The notes beneath the pieces were generated by a model, which saw nothing but the letters and a program-made list of their open reading frames with translations, searched no databases and had not been told where the DNA came from. From Calycina herbarum (Eukaryota; Ascomycota; Leotiomycetes; Helotiales; Pezizellaceae), in contig LLEY01000306.1 of assembly GCA_001414485.1 (NCBI GenBank), positions 1 through 37,627 of the forward strand: 37,627 nt of DNA. The letters run 5' to 3'. This document shows positions 18,222-29,899 of this stretch, in pieces. The number at the start of each line of letters is the position of its first letter. Position 1 is the stretch's first letter. Position numbers and translations under genes: made by a program.

Positions 18222-21200
18222 TATAAGATGTAGGTAACTTTAGGTTTTACTAATAGAATCTCTAAAGTTCTACTAAGTAATAGTTAAGATTACCTTTTAG
18301 TTCCTATATATTCTCTAAGTATAGGTAATTTAACTATTTAATTAAGTACTTGATTTATCCTCTAATAAGTTTATAGTTAAGAATCCTCTTAACTTTATAC
18401 TCGGTATTTAGGTTTACTAGTTGAATTTCTATAAGTAGAGCTAGTAGAGCTCCTAGTAGTACTAGTTTAAGTAAGAATATATAGAATACTAGATAGATGT
18501 TTATTATTTTTAGTAGTACTAATTTATAATTTAAAGGTTCTTTAACATATCTGATTTTAAATAGTCTAAGTTTTTTATAATCTAGTTTATTACTTAGTCT
18601 TTTTATATTAATATTCTTTTATACTAAGTAGACTTTATCTCTCTCTTTTAGTATTAGCTTCTAACTACGTTGTTTATTATAGTAGTACGTATTCCTTTCG
18701 GCTATAAACTATAGGTCCTCTATAAGTTTCTTATATAGACTTTTAATTTTTAAGACTTAAATACGAGTAAGTTAGTTATTAATAGTCGTAGATAGTAGTT
18801 CTTAATATACTGTTAATTTATATCTAAAGTTAGTATAGAATAGTATAATAAGTGTTATTTCTGTTACTAAACTATTATAAGTAAACTATACTAAGAGTAG
18901 GAGTTCTATCTAGTTATTTTACTAGTAGTTTATATAATAATAAAGGTATATTTTAACTACTTAATTTATCTATTCGTTTCCTTTATTTATTTAAGAGTAA
19001 AGAGCTATAGAAAGCTTTCTTTTTATACTTAATTATTCTATAAGAGCGATCTAAAATTTAGAGGTAAAGAGTTTATCTTTATTAGAGAGTATTTCTTTAA
19101 GTAGTCTATATCTTAAGACTACTTCTCTAAGAAATATAAATACTAGTTCCTTAGTTGTACTTAACTCTATATATAGTATTAGGATTATATACTTTATAAG
19201 TCGTTCTATAATAACTAAGATCGAGTTATACTTAACTCCTGTTATTAGATCTTTTAATTTTAGTAGTTTAATAATAAAATCCTAATATACTAATCTCTAA
19301 GGTATTTATAGTATTAGAGTAGTATTTATCTACTTATAAGATATATAGTAAGAAGCTTTATTCCTAGTATAGGTATTATACTCTACTATTACTTTCTTAA
19401 CTATTATAGATAATAAATTAATATAGTAATATTATCTTATCTTTTAAAGAGTTCTACGAATTCCTTAGTAGCTATAAGCAGGCGTAGTATAGTATTCTTA
19501 TACGAATTCCTTTATATATAAGCTAGGGACCTATAACTTCCTTTTTATATATTAGTTATAACCTTTGTATATATTCTAAATTTTATCTATCTAGATATTA
19601 TTTATTACTACTATTTTATATATAGTAGGTACTAAATCTCTATTTTTAAGAGTTTTTAAGATTATAATTTTCTTATACTCTTTATTTCTCTTATATCTAG
19701 GTTTCTAGCTAAGAGCATTAGCTCGAGTATTTAATATTCTCTTTATATACTAAATAATAATATTAAACTCTTCTAATATCTCTAACTATCTAGCTAACTA
19801 TCTAGTCGTAAGTTCTTTAGTTATTATAAACGTTCTAAAGTTCTTATAGTTAGATAAAACTATAACTTAGTATTTTACTAGTTATAAATAGATTCTCTAG
19901 TATTCTAAAGCTAATACTATAGTAAGTAATTCTTTATCGAAGATACTATAGTTTTATTATACTAGGTTAAATATTTTAGAATAATATATAATAGATATAA
20001 GTTTTCTCTTATTATTTAGTTATAAGTAAATCGTATCTACTACTATATCTAAGGCGTCTATTTTAATCGTACTAGGTTTATCTATATCGAAATCGTATAA
20101 AATAGGTTTTTCTATAAACCTTACTTTAATCTTTTAAAAAGTATCTTTAGCTTATTTATTCTAAATAAACATAATAGCTTTTTTAACTAGTACTAATATT
20201 AGTTTAATAATCTTTATATAGTCTTAGATAAACAGATAGTAGAAGTTTATAAATCTAAGAAGGAACTGTATATCTTTTATATTCCTTAGTAACTTCTAGT
20301 TTAAGATATCTTAGATCTTTACTAAATCTATTTCTATTTTCTCTAAACTAAATACCTATCTTAGGAAAAGTATCTAAGTTACTCTAAACTCGTATTTTAA
20401 GAGTTTCAACTAAGAGTTCGCTTTTATAAGTTGTTATAAAACTTCTTTAATATATTTCTTATATTCTTCTTCTTTTTCTAAGAAGATTAAGATATTATCT
20501 AGGTAATAGATTACTATTACTTCTAAAAGGTCTTCTAAAATATTATTATTTTATCTCTAATATATAGCTAGTACGTTATAAAGTCTAAATAGTATAACTA
20601 TATATTTATAAAGGCCTAATAGTAAGGTAAATACTACCTTCTATTTATCTCTAACTTTTATTTATATAAGTCTATAAGCGTTTTATTAATCTAGTTTTAT
20701 AAATCGTACTACTTTACTTAACTTATCTTATAAGTATTAGCTAGGTAGTAGTAGATAAGTGTTCTTAACTATAGTATAATTTACTTCTTAGTAATTAATA
20801 TATACTCTCTCTTTTAAATTATCTTTTTTCTTAATAATAAGTATATTTAAGGTAATTAGTAACTTAGATTTTCTAATATATCTCTTCTTAATACCTTCTT
20901 TTATATAACTTTCTATTCTTTACAGACTTTTCTAGTTATATAACTAAAGCTTCTACTTTAAGAGATAATAACTCTCTTTTAATTTAATCTTATAATCCTA
21001 TAGACAATGTTCTAGTAAGGCTTATAAATCTTCTAGGTTTTTAAATAAGGCTTTAAATTCTCTATACTATATAGGTATTTCGTTATTAGCTGTCTTACTA
21101 ACCTGTAGAGGACCTTAAGCTAGGTGTTCTAGCGTATTAGAAGAGGTAGCGCTAACCTCGTTCTAGTCTTATAGTTATAATTATAAACCTATATAATTAT

Positions 21201-23690
21201 ATTAACTAAAGATTATTTTCTAAGCCTTTTAGTTAATATCTAGATTATGTTCTTAAATCTATAGTATACTAAGTATCGCTTTCTTACTTCCTATTTTAAT
21301 AATATTAAATTATATATCTAAGTAGTATTCTTTAATATTAACCTTTATTAGAATAGTTTACTAATTAATAATTCTATTCTAGTATAAAACGTCTATTCTA
21401 TTAACTACTCCTAAGTAGTATAGTCTTATACTTTTAATTAAGACGTTTAGCTTTTTCTAAGCTACTAAGAAAAGGAAATTACTCGTTACTCTAGAATTAA
21501 TTAAGACTTAGAGTTTCTTTTCTCTTATCTTTGCTATTACTATAAGTTGATTTTCTCTAGAAGTAGTATTTAATTCTCTAACTATTAAGTAGTTAAGCTC
21601 TAGTTTAATATAATAAACCTTAAATCTTTATTTACTATTATCTCCTTTCTAAGAGCTTAGAAAGAATATTACCTTTTTATTATTAGAAAAGGTTACTTTA
21701 TATATTAGACTATCTTTTATAGTTCTCTTAAGTTCTAGAAGTGTTCTTATAAAACGTTTTTCTATAAACTAGTCTAATATAGCTCGTGGTTTATATCGAA
21801 CCTATTTAATAGTTATTCTATATAATATTTTAGTAGTCTACTACTCGCCTTTTATAGGTTAGTAGAATTCCTAGATTAGGTTAGCCTAGAGGTCTACCTT
21901 AGTAATCTTAAATATCTGCTAATCCTCTAATCCTTTAAATACTATTATAACTTCTTTTTTAATTCTTAATATTTAATATTTTTTATTAATTACTAACTTA
22001 TAATCTTAACTAGGTAGATAGGTAGTAATATCTAACTTTAGATATCTATTATATTTATTAAATCTCTTTAAGTAATACTACTACTATTTAGTAGTATTAT
22101 TTCTTAAACTAGTAACTATCTATAGATCTCCTTTCTCTAGGTAGTTATTTAGTATTATCTATTCTAGTCCTAGCTTCTTAAACTTAATAGTTTCTCTTCT
22201 AGTAATAGAGTTAACTATAGTTACTTAATTCTAATTATTCCTTACTATCTTATAAGTAGTTAAGATAGTAGGATTGATTTCTTAAGTAGAATATAGGCTC
22301 TAAAAATTAGGTTTCTATTCTTCTATATATACTTATCTATTTCCTCTCTTAAAGGTTCTAATAAATACCTATGTTTCCTCTTCTTTAGGTTTATATACTC
22401 TAGGATCTACTTTTAATAAGTTAGATTCTAACTCTAATAACTCTAATAAACTTATTAATAGTAGTAATTCGTATTCTACTTAAAGAGGCGATTCGTAATC
22501 TATTTCTAATTATATATTATAATTTTCTTTAAAAAGTAGATTCTTATTATTATTAGTATCTTATACTCTACTAACTCGTAACTTAATTCCTTTGTTTAGC
22601 TATAGGTATATAGCGTCTGCTATTATATTTATAGCGTCTGTTTTAATCTACGTTCTATATTCTCTAGCTTCGAGTTCCTCGTTTATAAGTTTAATTTTAT
22701 TAAGTAATACTACTTTCTTATAGACTATAGCGTTGATTCGTCTCTTCTTATTAGAGTCTTTCTTCTTACTATACTTATTTACTCTATAGCTAGAGAGGCT
22801 ATAGTTATAATATAAGTTCTACTTACGTCGACGATTTCGCTTCTTCTAAGAAAGTTCTTCTTTCTTTAGAAAGGTTTTCTTCTATATAGCGTTTGCTTTC
22901 TTACTATACTTAGTATAGAAGTGTTTCTACTTTTCTAACTCTTAGCTCTTTTCTCTATATCTAGGGTTACTTTTTCTAAATTTATATAAATAGTTATCTA
23001 ACTAGACGACCTCTTTAATTATATCTATAATATTTTAGAATTATAAATTCTATTTAGCTATTTTCTTATAAATATATACTTTTAATCCTCTACGAAAGAG
23101 TTCTATAAGAGCGATAGTATTCTATTCTAATTTCGTTCTATAACGTTAAAACTCGTTAGTATAATATATTACTAATCCGGTTTAGTATAAATCCAAAAGC
23201 TTATATATAGTAGTCTAGATAGTATTAAAGTCTCTAAAGACTTTTCTAATAGTTGTCTTAAATTCTCTCTAAGATTTAAAAATAATCTTAGTTAGTTCTA
23301 TCTTTCTATCTTTATCTTTATTCTTAAAGAAGTCTTCTAAATATAGCTAAGCCTATTCTAATACTGCTCCTCTTAGGTAGAAGATAGTAAAAATAGTTCG
23401 TAAGTTATAATTACCTTCGAATTTGTCTAAGTTAAAATTAAAGTAGATATCTATTTAAAGAAGGAACGAGTTAAGTTTCTTTCGCTTTCTATAATATATA
23501 TCTAGTATCTTAACTTTAATAGATTTAAGTGCTTCGACCTTATAAGGCTTAGAAGCGTCTAGTATACTAACGTTGTCGTTATTTCTAACTAACTATATAC
23601 TAGTAGATGTTCTTCTAGTAGTACTTCTAGATGTTTCTACGATATTAACTCGACTAGTATTTAGGCTAGCTGCGGTAGAGGTTACTAGAG
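18222..23690 (-). pseudogene. Chromovirus A gag-pol remnant
   Basis: Read on minus. The RT active site survives as YLDN (20494-20505; YLDD with the last Asp changed by G to A) inside a context that reads ...ILEDLLEVIVIYYLDNILIF then LEKEEEYKKYIKEVL, typical of Ty3/gypsy. Integrase C-terminal sequence with remains of the PQTDGQ-x-ERVNQ motif lies near 18960-19000. A chromodomain follows at about 18222-18420 (EYKVKRILNYKLIRG, IKYLIK, then an NYLYLENI block matching GYP-SENTWEP). Gag would lie toward 23.7 kb; I cannot read a zinc knuckle there with confidence. The corresponding mRNA would run leftward. Confidence 0.72.
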
Positions 23691-23695
23691 CTATA

Positions 23696-24209
23696 TATAA
23701 CGAAACTTAAACGAACTAAACAAAGATAACTAAGTCTCGAAGGTTAGTATATAGGTAAGAAGTATAGATACGCCGGGTTATTTACTTAGAAGTAAACTCG
23801 TTACTTATATCAAAGATATTAAATAAGATAATAAGATTAATAACTAAAGTTAAGTATAAAGCTTCTATCTAATAGTAGAAGTGCTAGTCTTATATAGAAC
23901 CTTCGTTTATGTTTTAGAGTCCTACTTAGTAAGAGTTCTAAAGATAGAGTCCGACTCTATTTCTAGGGCTTCTTAAAACTAGACTCTATTATCTAACTAC
24001 TTCTAACCGAGTTATATAATATAACTATAATAAGATCTCTAGGATTATATATCCTTTTATATTTAATCTCTTCTTCTTTTTAGAGTTATAATAGTATTTA
24101 TTCTATTAGAGCGTCGTCTAGACTTCACTTATTCACGTGCTAGCACGTGATTCGTAATACTATTCCCTTCTTAGCCTAGCGTGTTCTTATACTAGAATAT
24201 AACTTTAAA
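23696..24209 (-). repeat. LTR 2, heavily RIP-mutated, between elements A and B
   Basis: Starts TATAACGAAACTT (TGTAACG with G-to-A) and tracks LTR 1 for 215 bases. It then carries a different middle of about 210 bases and rejoins at TTAGAGCG-CGTCTAGAC. The right end (about 24209) is approximate. It serves as 5' LTR of A by position, yet element B begins straight after it and should have a 3' LTR here. Holds a 16 bp palindrome at 24134-24149. Confidence 0.7.
24134..24149. promoter_or_regulatory. Double E-box palindrome CACGTGCTAGCACGTG
   Basis: Two CACGTG sites in a perfect 16 bp palindrome inside LTR 2. CACGTG is the core recognised by bHLH proteins such as Cbf1 or Pho4 in fungi. The other LTR types here also carry one CACGTG. 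Regulatory role is inference. Confidence 0.5.
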
Positions 24210-24270
24210 ATTTATTATTTAAAAAGGTATCGTTCTTCTCTTATATATAAACATATTCTCCTCTTATATT

Positions 24271-24650
24271 AAACGAAAAGAGCGTCTAGCTCTTACTATA
24301 CGAATCGAATCTATATAACGTCTAGTAGAGACTTATTCTTTTTGTCGAAAATAATCTCGTCGCTATTTCCTAGAGCTTTCTAAATCCTCTTAATATTCTA
24401 AGTATATTCAGTTGAAAAGATCTTATAATAGTTCTAGTTATCTTAATATTCTACTCCCTAGACCTCGAAAACCTATATATCGATTTTTCTTTAGCTCTTT
24501 ATATAAAAGACTCTCTATTACTCCTCCGAGTCCTTCTCTCTCGAGTCCTCCTCTCGAGTCCTCGTCTTCTTAGTTCTCTATCTTCGAGATAGCTTCTTTT
24601 GTTAAGCAGGTACTTTCTAATAATATTTCTCTATCTAACTCTAGTTCTAA
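24271..24650 (+). pseudogene. Antisense accessory ORF remnant of chromovirus B (Zn2Cys6-like Cys spacing)
   Basis: Read on plus in the frame of codon 24331. The codons at 24334 (TAT), 24343 (TGT), 24364 (TAT), 24394 (TAT), 24403 (TAT) and 24424 (TAT) are spaced x2, x6, x9, x2, x6. If each TAT was TGT before RIP, the pattern is C-x2-C-x6-C-x9-C-x2-C-x6-C, which fits the Zn2Cys6 cluster rule of fungal DNA-binding proteins. A basic RK follows the second Cys, as in that family. Stops in the frame are TAA or TAG. After the motif the reading is serine/proline-rich (about 24500-24600) and lacks the coiled coil seen in A. It lies antisense to pol, between its end and the LTR. No family name known to me. 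Confidence 0.55.
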
Positions 24651-25565
24651 ATTCTAGGCAGCTCTAGGTTTTATTAGTAGAATTCCTAAAGTTATATTAG
24701 GTAATAGTTAAGGTTGTTTTTTAGCTTCTAAGTGTTTTTTAAGTATAGGTAATCTAACTATTTAATTAAATACTTAACTTATTCTCTAATAAGTTTATAG
24801 TTAAGAATTCTCTTAACTTCGTATTTAACGTTTAGGTTTACTAGTTGAGTTTCTATGATTAGAGCTAGTAGAGCTCCTAGTAGTACTAGTTCGAGTAAGA
24901 ATATATAGAATACTAGGTAGATATTTATTATCTATAGTAATACTAATTTATAATTTAAAGATCTTTTAACTTATTTAATTTTAAATAGTCTAAGTTTTTT
25001 ATAATCTAGTTTATTACTTAGTCTTTTTATATTAATGTTTTTTTATACTAAGTAGACTTTATCTCTCTCTTTTAGCGTTAGCTCTTAACTACGTTGTTTA
25101 TTATAGTAATAAACTATAAGTCTTTTATAAGTTCTTTATATAACCTCTTAATCTTTAAGACTTAAATATAAGTAAGTTAATTATCGATAGTTATAGACAG
25201 CGGTTCTCGATATACTAATAATTTATATCTATAATTAGTATAGAATAGTATAATAAGTATTATTTCTATTACTAAACTATTATAAGTAAACTATACTAAG
25301 AGCAGCAGTTCTACCTAGTTATCTTACTAGTAGTTTATATAATAATAAAGGTATATTTTAACTACTTAATTTATCTGTTTATTTCCTTTATTTGTTTAAG
25401 AGTAAAAAGCTATAGAAAGCTTTCTCTTTATATCTAATCGTTTTATAAGAGTAATTTAAAATTTCAAGGTAAAGAGCTTATCTCTGTCTAAGAGTATTTC
25501 TTTAGATAGTTTATATCTTAAGACTACTTCTTTAAAGAATATAAATACTAATTTCTTAGCTATAC

Positions 25566-25570
25566 TTAAC
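25566..25570. repeat. Target-site duplication of chromovirus C, left copy (TTAAC)
   Basis: TTAAC here and again at 31489-31493, exactly outside the two LTRs. With the insert removed the flanks join as ...CTTAACTCTATATA..., matching the uninterrupted copy in element A near 19170. Confidence 0.92.
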
Positions 25571-25899
25571 TGTGACAAACCCAATCTACTAGCCCTCTGG
25601 TAGTTATCCTTACCTATAGTATACACAGGTGTAGCGGATAATTAGAGAAGTAAGAGGTGGTTTAATTGAAGATCTAAAGCTATAGAAGAGAAGAGAAGGA
25701 AAGAGGAGACTTCTAGAGGTCCTATAATATAGAGATAGCTAAGGAATCGATAAGTTATAGGAATGTCGATCCGTTTATAGAAATGGTTCCTGGCCTAGGT
25801 AGGAATGGTTCTAGGCTAGGCTAGGAATAGCAGGCTTTGCGGACGCCGGCGAGCAGCCGTACGCGAGTCACGTGCTCGGCGGTGGCCAGGTCTGTAATA
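25571..25899 (-). repeat. LTR of chromovirus C, left (3' LTR)
   Basis: 329 bp, begins TGTGACAAACCC and ends GTAATA (CA changed to TA). It differs from the right copy at 13 positions by my count, all transitions. On minus it is preceded by a purine tract, AAAGGGGGGGG (25903-25913), the expected polypurine tract, which fixes the element's orientation. Contains TCACGTGC. Confidence 0.92.
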
Positions 25900-25989
25900 T
25901 TACCCCCCCCTTTAAGTAGAGCTCGCCTACGAGCTCTGAACCTACTACTCTATAGGTAATTTATCCTCGTCCTTATGATATTCCGGCTC

Positions 25990-28900
25990 GTCTATACTAT
26001 CTTCCCAGCTCTGTAACCATTCTGCTAAGTACCTAGGAGGCCCTAGGTAAGAAGGATTTAGAGCGTGAAACTCTTGAAGCTTATATAGGTAGCTTATAAA
26101 GTCAGAAGCTAGGTACCAGGCCGGGTCTGGCTCGCTTTGTACCTATTAAACCCGGTATTATAATTTTCCGTAATAGCCTCTAGAGGCTAGTACTTGGTCT
26201 ATATCCTATTCGTTATGCCCGTTAACTATAATAGGCAGTCCTGGTTCCTATAGCTGGCCTAGTAGCGGATCGTTAGGAGCTTTATAAAGCTTGTCTATAG
26301 AGATCACAGGCTATATTTTAATTGTCGGAGGCAGGTCGACCTAGAAAGCGTTTCTAACCTTTTCTAGGACTGTATATAGACTAGCCATCTGCTGGTCGAG
26401 CTTACAGCTTAGGCAGTCTATATTCCACGTCTTTGTCGATACGTAGACCTTGTCGCCTATAGCAAAGTCTACTGGTCGCTGGTGCTTGTTTACTTGCTTA
26501 CGCTGGCGTTTCTAAGCAGCCTCGATTCCCTTATAGGCGGTTTCCTAGGCGCTGTGTATACAGGTTACGTACGCAACTGCTTCGTCTCGTAAAAGCTGTT
26601 TACAGACGCTTATTAGCTCTTCTAGGCTCTGGCGGACCTAATCAAAGCTGGTACGTAGTATATAACTAAGCTCGATTTATATAAGCAGAAGAGTCGTCGA
26701 GTCCTAGAGAAGTGTAGCTTAAGCGTAGTCTATAATCGGCATTAGTTTAGACCAGTTATCCTAATAGTAGTTTATAAACAGGCGAAGGCGTTAGTTAATC
26801 TACTGGTTTATATTCTTAGTTTAACCGTCGGTTTATATATATACGGCCGTAGATAGCTTAATCTTAGTCTCTAGGATCCGGTTAAACTCTTGCTAGAACT
26901 CTAAGACGAATTACAGACCGCGGTTAGAGATAATAGTATCTGACGGTCTATAATAGCGCTATACGCGGTTGAGGTAGATCTGCGCAGTCTTTTTTACGTC
27001 CGTAGTCTTTAGGTAAGGGATAGAGATAGATCTCTTACTTAGCCAGCAGATAAAGATAATAATCATATCTATCCTAGACTTGTTAGAAGGGAATTCCTTA
27101 AAATCAACTAATATATATTGCTATAGGCGATCCGGGATAGGTAAGAGGTTGAGGAGTCTAGAGGGGCGGTCTCGCGGCACGTAAGAGCGACGGCAGGTCT
27201 AGTAGTTACAGACGAATCGTTGTATATCCGAACGAAGGTGCGGCTAGTAGTAGCGGTCCGTAACTAGCTTTAGGGTCTTAGATTGTCTAGAGTAGGCTAC
27301 CGAGACTTGATTGTGAACCTCGCTTAGTAAGCGTACTTTGAGATCGTCGTCCTCGGGTAGGATAAGCCGTTCTTAGTATAGTAGGAGGCTGTTATAGGTT
27401 GTCTAGCTAGGGCGTTCGTCCGTAGCGTACTAGCGGAGAGCGTTAAGGCCCGTACTCGTACGATTAGCTTATAGGATATTGTTAATTAAGTTATATAGTC
27501 CGTCGGCTACTCTAACGGGTGTAATATCTACGGAAGAGTTTAAGTCTAGGTCTATAATAATCCGCGAGTCGAGATTCTTAGGCTATAAAAGGACTTGTGT
27601 ACGAGTAGATATCTTTATTACTATTTGACTATCTGCTTCTTAGTCTTGACAAGTAAGGGAATCCGCTCGATTCTGGCTACTAGGCTTATAAGTAAGTAGG
27701 AAGTTAAATCGAGAGAGGGTTTTAGCCTAGCGGGCTTGTCGGCTAGATAAGGCTTTAGTTGTTATAAAGTACTTGAGAGCTTTATAGTCTAAAACGACCC
27801 GTACCTGGTGTAGAGACCCTTTAAGCTCAGGTCTCCAGGCTTCTAGAGAACGTATAATAGCTAGTATCTCTTTGTTATAAATCGGGTAGTTAATCTCAGC
27901 AGGTATTATTATCTTAGAGAAGTAAGCTATAGAGTGCTACTTTTAACTCGGCTGTAACTGAAGAAGTATACCGCTAAGGACGCTGTTAGAGGAATCGGTC
28001 TCAACTATAGACTCGTATTATAGATTAAAGTATATAAGAAGAGGTATATTAATAAGCCGGGCCTTCAGCTTAGAGAAGGCGTTCTAACAAGCAGGTGTCT
28101 ACTAAAACGGCTGGTCTTTATAAGTTAGAGCTGTTAATAGGCGTATAACTCGTCCGTAGTTAAGAATAAACTTCCGGTAGAAGTTATAAAAGCTAAGAAA
28201 GGACTAAACACCGCGGACTATAATAGGGCGTTCCTAGTTATAGATCGTTTCTGTCTTTTCTAGATCTACTTTAATCCCGTTAGTACTTACGTAGAAGCCT
28301 AGATACTTCGTATAAGTAACGTTAAACTTAGATTTCTTAATATTAGCCTATAAGCCAGCTTTACGAAGCTGTAAAAGGACCTTATAGACGTGTTCCTAAT
28401 AGTCTAGCTCGTTCTCGGAGTAAATAAGAATATCGTTAAGGTAGGTAGTATAAAAGTCGTCTAAATAGTTAAAGAGTACGTCGTTTATAAACCGTTAATA
28501 TATTACAGGTCCGTTAGTTAGTCTAAAAAGTATAACTTTACACTTATAGGCTCTATAACAGGTCTAGAACGTTGTTAGTTCCTTAGAATCAAGGTTAATC
28601 CGAATCCGGTGAAAAGCTTATTATATATCTAGCTTTATAAAGATATAAGCCTTACCTAGCTAAGTAAGAGTTTCGTCGATTAATAGAAGAGGATATTAGT
28701 CCTTATAGGTCAGGTTATTAAGCTTATAGTAATTAATATAGAACCGTAGAGAGCTGTTAGACTTCTTAACAAAGAGAATCGAGGCTATAAAGAGGGCTTG
28801 GCTAGTCTTAATAAAACCTTTATAAAGGTTCTTAACAAGGTATTATTTTATAGCCTAGAGCTCGTTCGTTAACTAGTGGCGGAGAGGGCTATAGGACAAG

Positions 28901-29890
28901 TCGTCTACGTTCCTGTCTATAAGTTCGATCTTATAGTTATATAGGCGACGAGGGAGAAGAGTATTAGACGCAGCTTTAGAGAAAACGTCTGCGAGATCCT
29001 AGTAGGCTCTAGAGAGGCTTTCTTAGACCTATAAGTCGTCTTTTTAATCTATAAGCTTTTTTTCTATTAAGTAATCGATCTTATAAAGAGAGGTACTAAA
29101 GGCCGTAGCTTTAGTGTCTTATAGGTTACGGCGATATATAGTAGCATCGATAACAGCGATGTCTACCGGTGGCAGGTTAAGGCGTACACGTTTCAGGCGT
29201 GCTATAGAGGCTTTATAGATATCTAAACCTATAAGAGCGCGGTTCATATTTCGTAAGTTGTTTTAGCGGTCCTAGTACTCGCTATAACGTATAGCTAGGG
29301 GTGTAGTAGGCAGGCGCGCTAGGATCCGAGGGACTGGCAGCTCGTTGATAAGGCTTATAGACAGTTATAAGTCTTCCTAGTATTTACGTACGACCTGTTC
29401 TTCTAGAGCCTGATCGCGGCGATCCGCGTTAGCTTAGTAATCTAGGTTTAAGAGCCGAGTCTATAGGATTCTAGGATCTAGGAGGCGTAGCTAGACAAGG
29501 TTAGGAGAAGGAGGGAGATCTATAGGCTATATAAGTCGGCGCTGGCAAGGGTTAAGTTATACGTTAAGCTAGTTAAACCATATACGCCTAAGAATAAGGT
29601 CCTAATAGCTAGTATTAAGGAGGACTATAGAGACGTTATACTGTTTACAGCCGTCTATATATAAGTAAAGAATAATATAGTAGTCTATAGACTATCGACT
29701 CTGTCTATTAAAGCTGCGAACTGTAATAGGAGTAGGAAGAGTATAAATAGTTAAAGGGAAGAAGCGAGCTAGCCCTTAAGCGAACTTTATACTAATAAGT
29801 ACGAAGCCGTTACTCTAGTATCAGCTAGAGCAGAGGTTTTGAATCCGTATCTATTGAAAACCAAGTTATAAGAGACCGTGAACTGTTTTC
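25990..29890 (-). pseudogene. Chromovirus C pol remnant (RT, RNase H, integrase, chromodomain)
   Basis: Read on minus: RT region around 28430-28500 with an ...TYLNDILIYSENELDY block (YLDD-type active site now YLND), then KKSKFNVTYTKYLGFYVS. RNase H at about 27790-28030 (ETDSSNSVLSGILLQL and [20 protein letters not shown]). Integrase at about 26700-27300, with IISDRG and a VYIQTDGQTKNINQQI block. A C-terminal chromodomain at about 26020-26215, including GHNE-stop-DIDQVLASRGYYG and PDPAWYLASDFISYLYKLQE. Chromodomains tether integration to marked chromatin. Stops sit at expected W and Q codons. I could not place the protease with confidence. Confidence 0.8.
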
Positions 29891-29899
29891 CTCTAAGTA

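Larger units (their letters stand above)
17193..24209 (-). mobile_element. Chromovirus A (Ty3/gypsy LTR retrotransposon), RIP-inactivated
   Basis: About 7.0 kb flanked by LTR 1 (left) and LTR 2 (right). The coding strand is minus: the RT motif is in the middle and the integrase end and chromodomain near the left LTR. Every frame is full of stops and the DNA is strongly AT-rich with very frequent CTA/TAG words, as RIP of CpA sites gives. Between the chromodomain and the left LTR lies the remnant of a plus-strand ORF (separate entry). The right LTR may instead belong to element B, or be shared. Confidence 0.8.
24210..25570 (-). mobile_element. Chromovirus B, left segment (3' part of element)
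   Basis: From about 24655 this matches chromovirus A from about 18235 at roughly 85-90% by eye, on the same strand: chromodomain (about 24650-24840) then the integrase C-terminal region. Between LTR 2 and the chromodomain (24210-24650) the DNA differs from A apart from a short AAAAAGGTATCGT word and holds the antisense ORF remnant. The element is interrupted at 25570 by chromovirus C, with TTAAC as the duplicated target. Confidence 0.75.
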
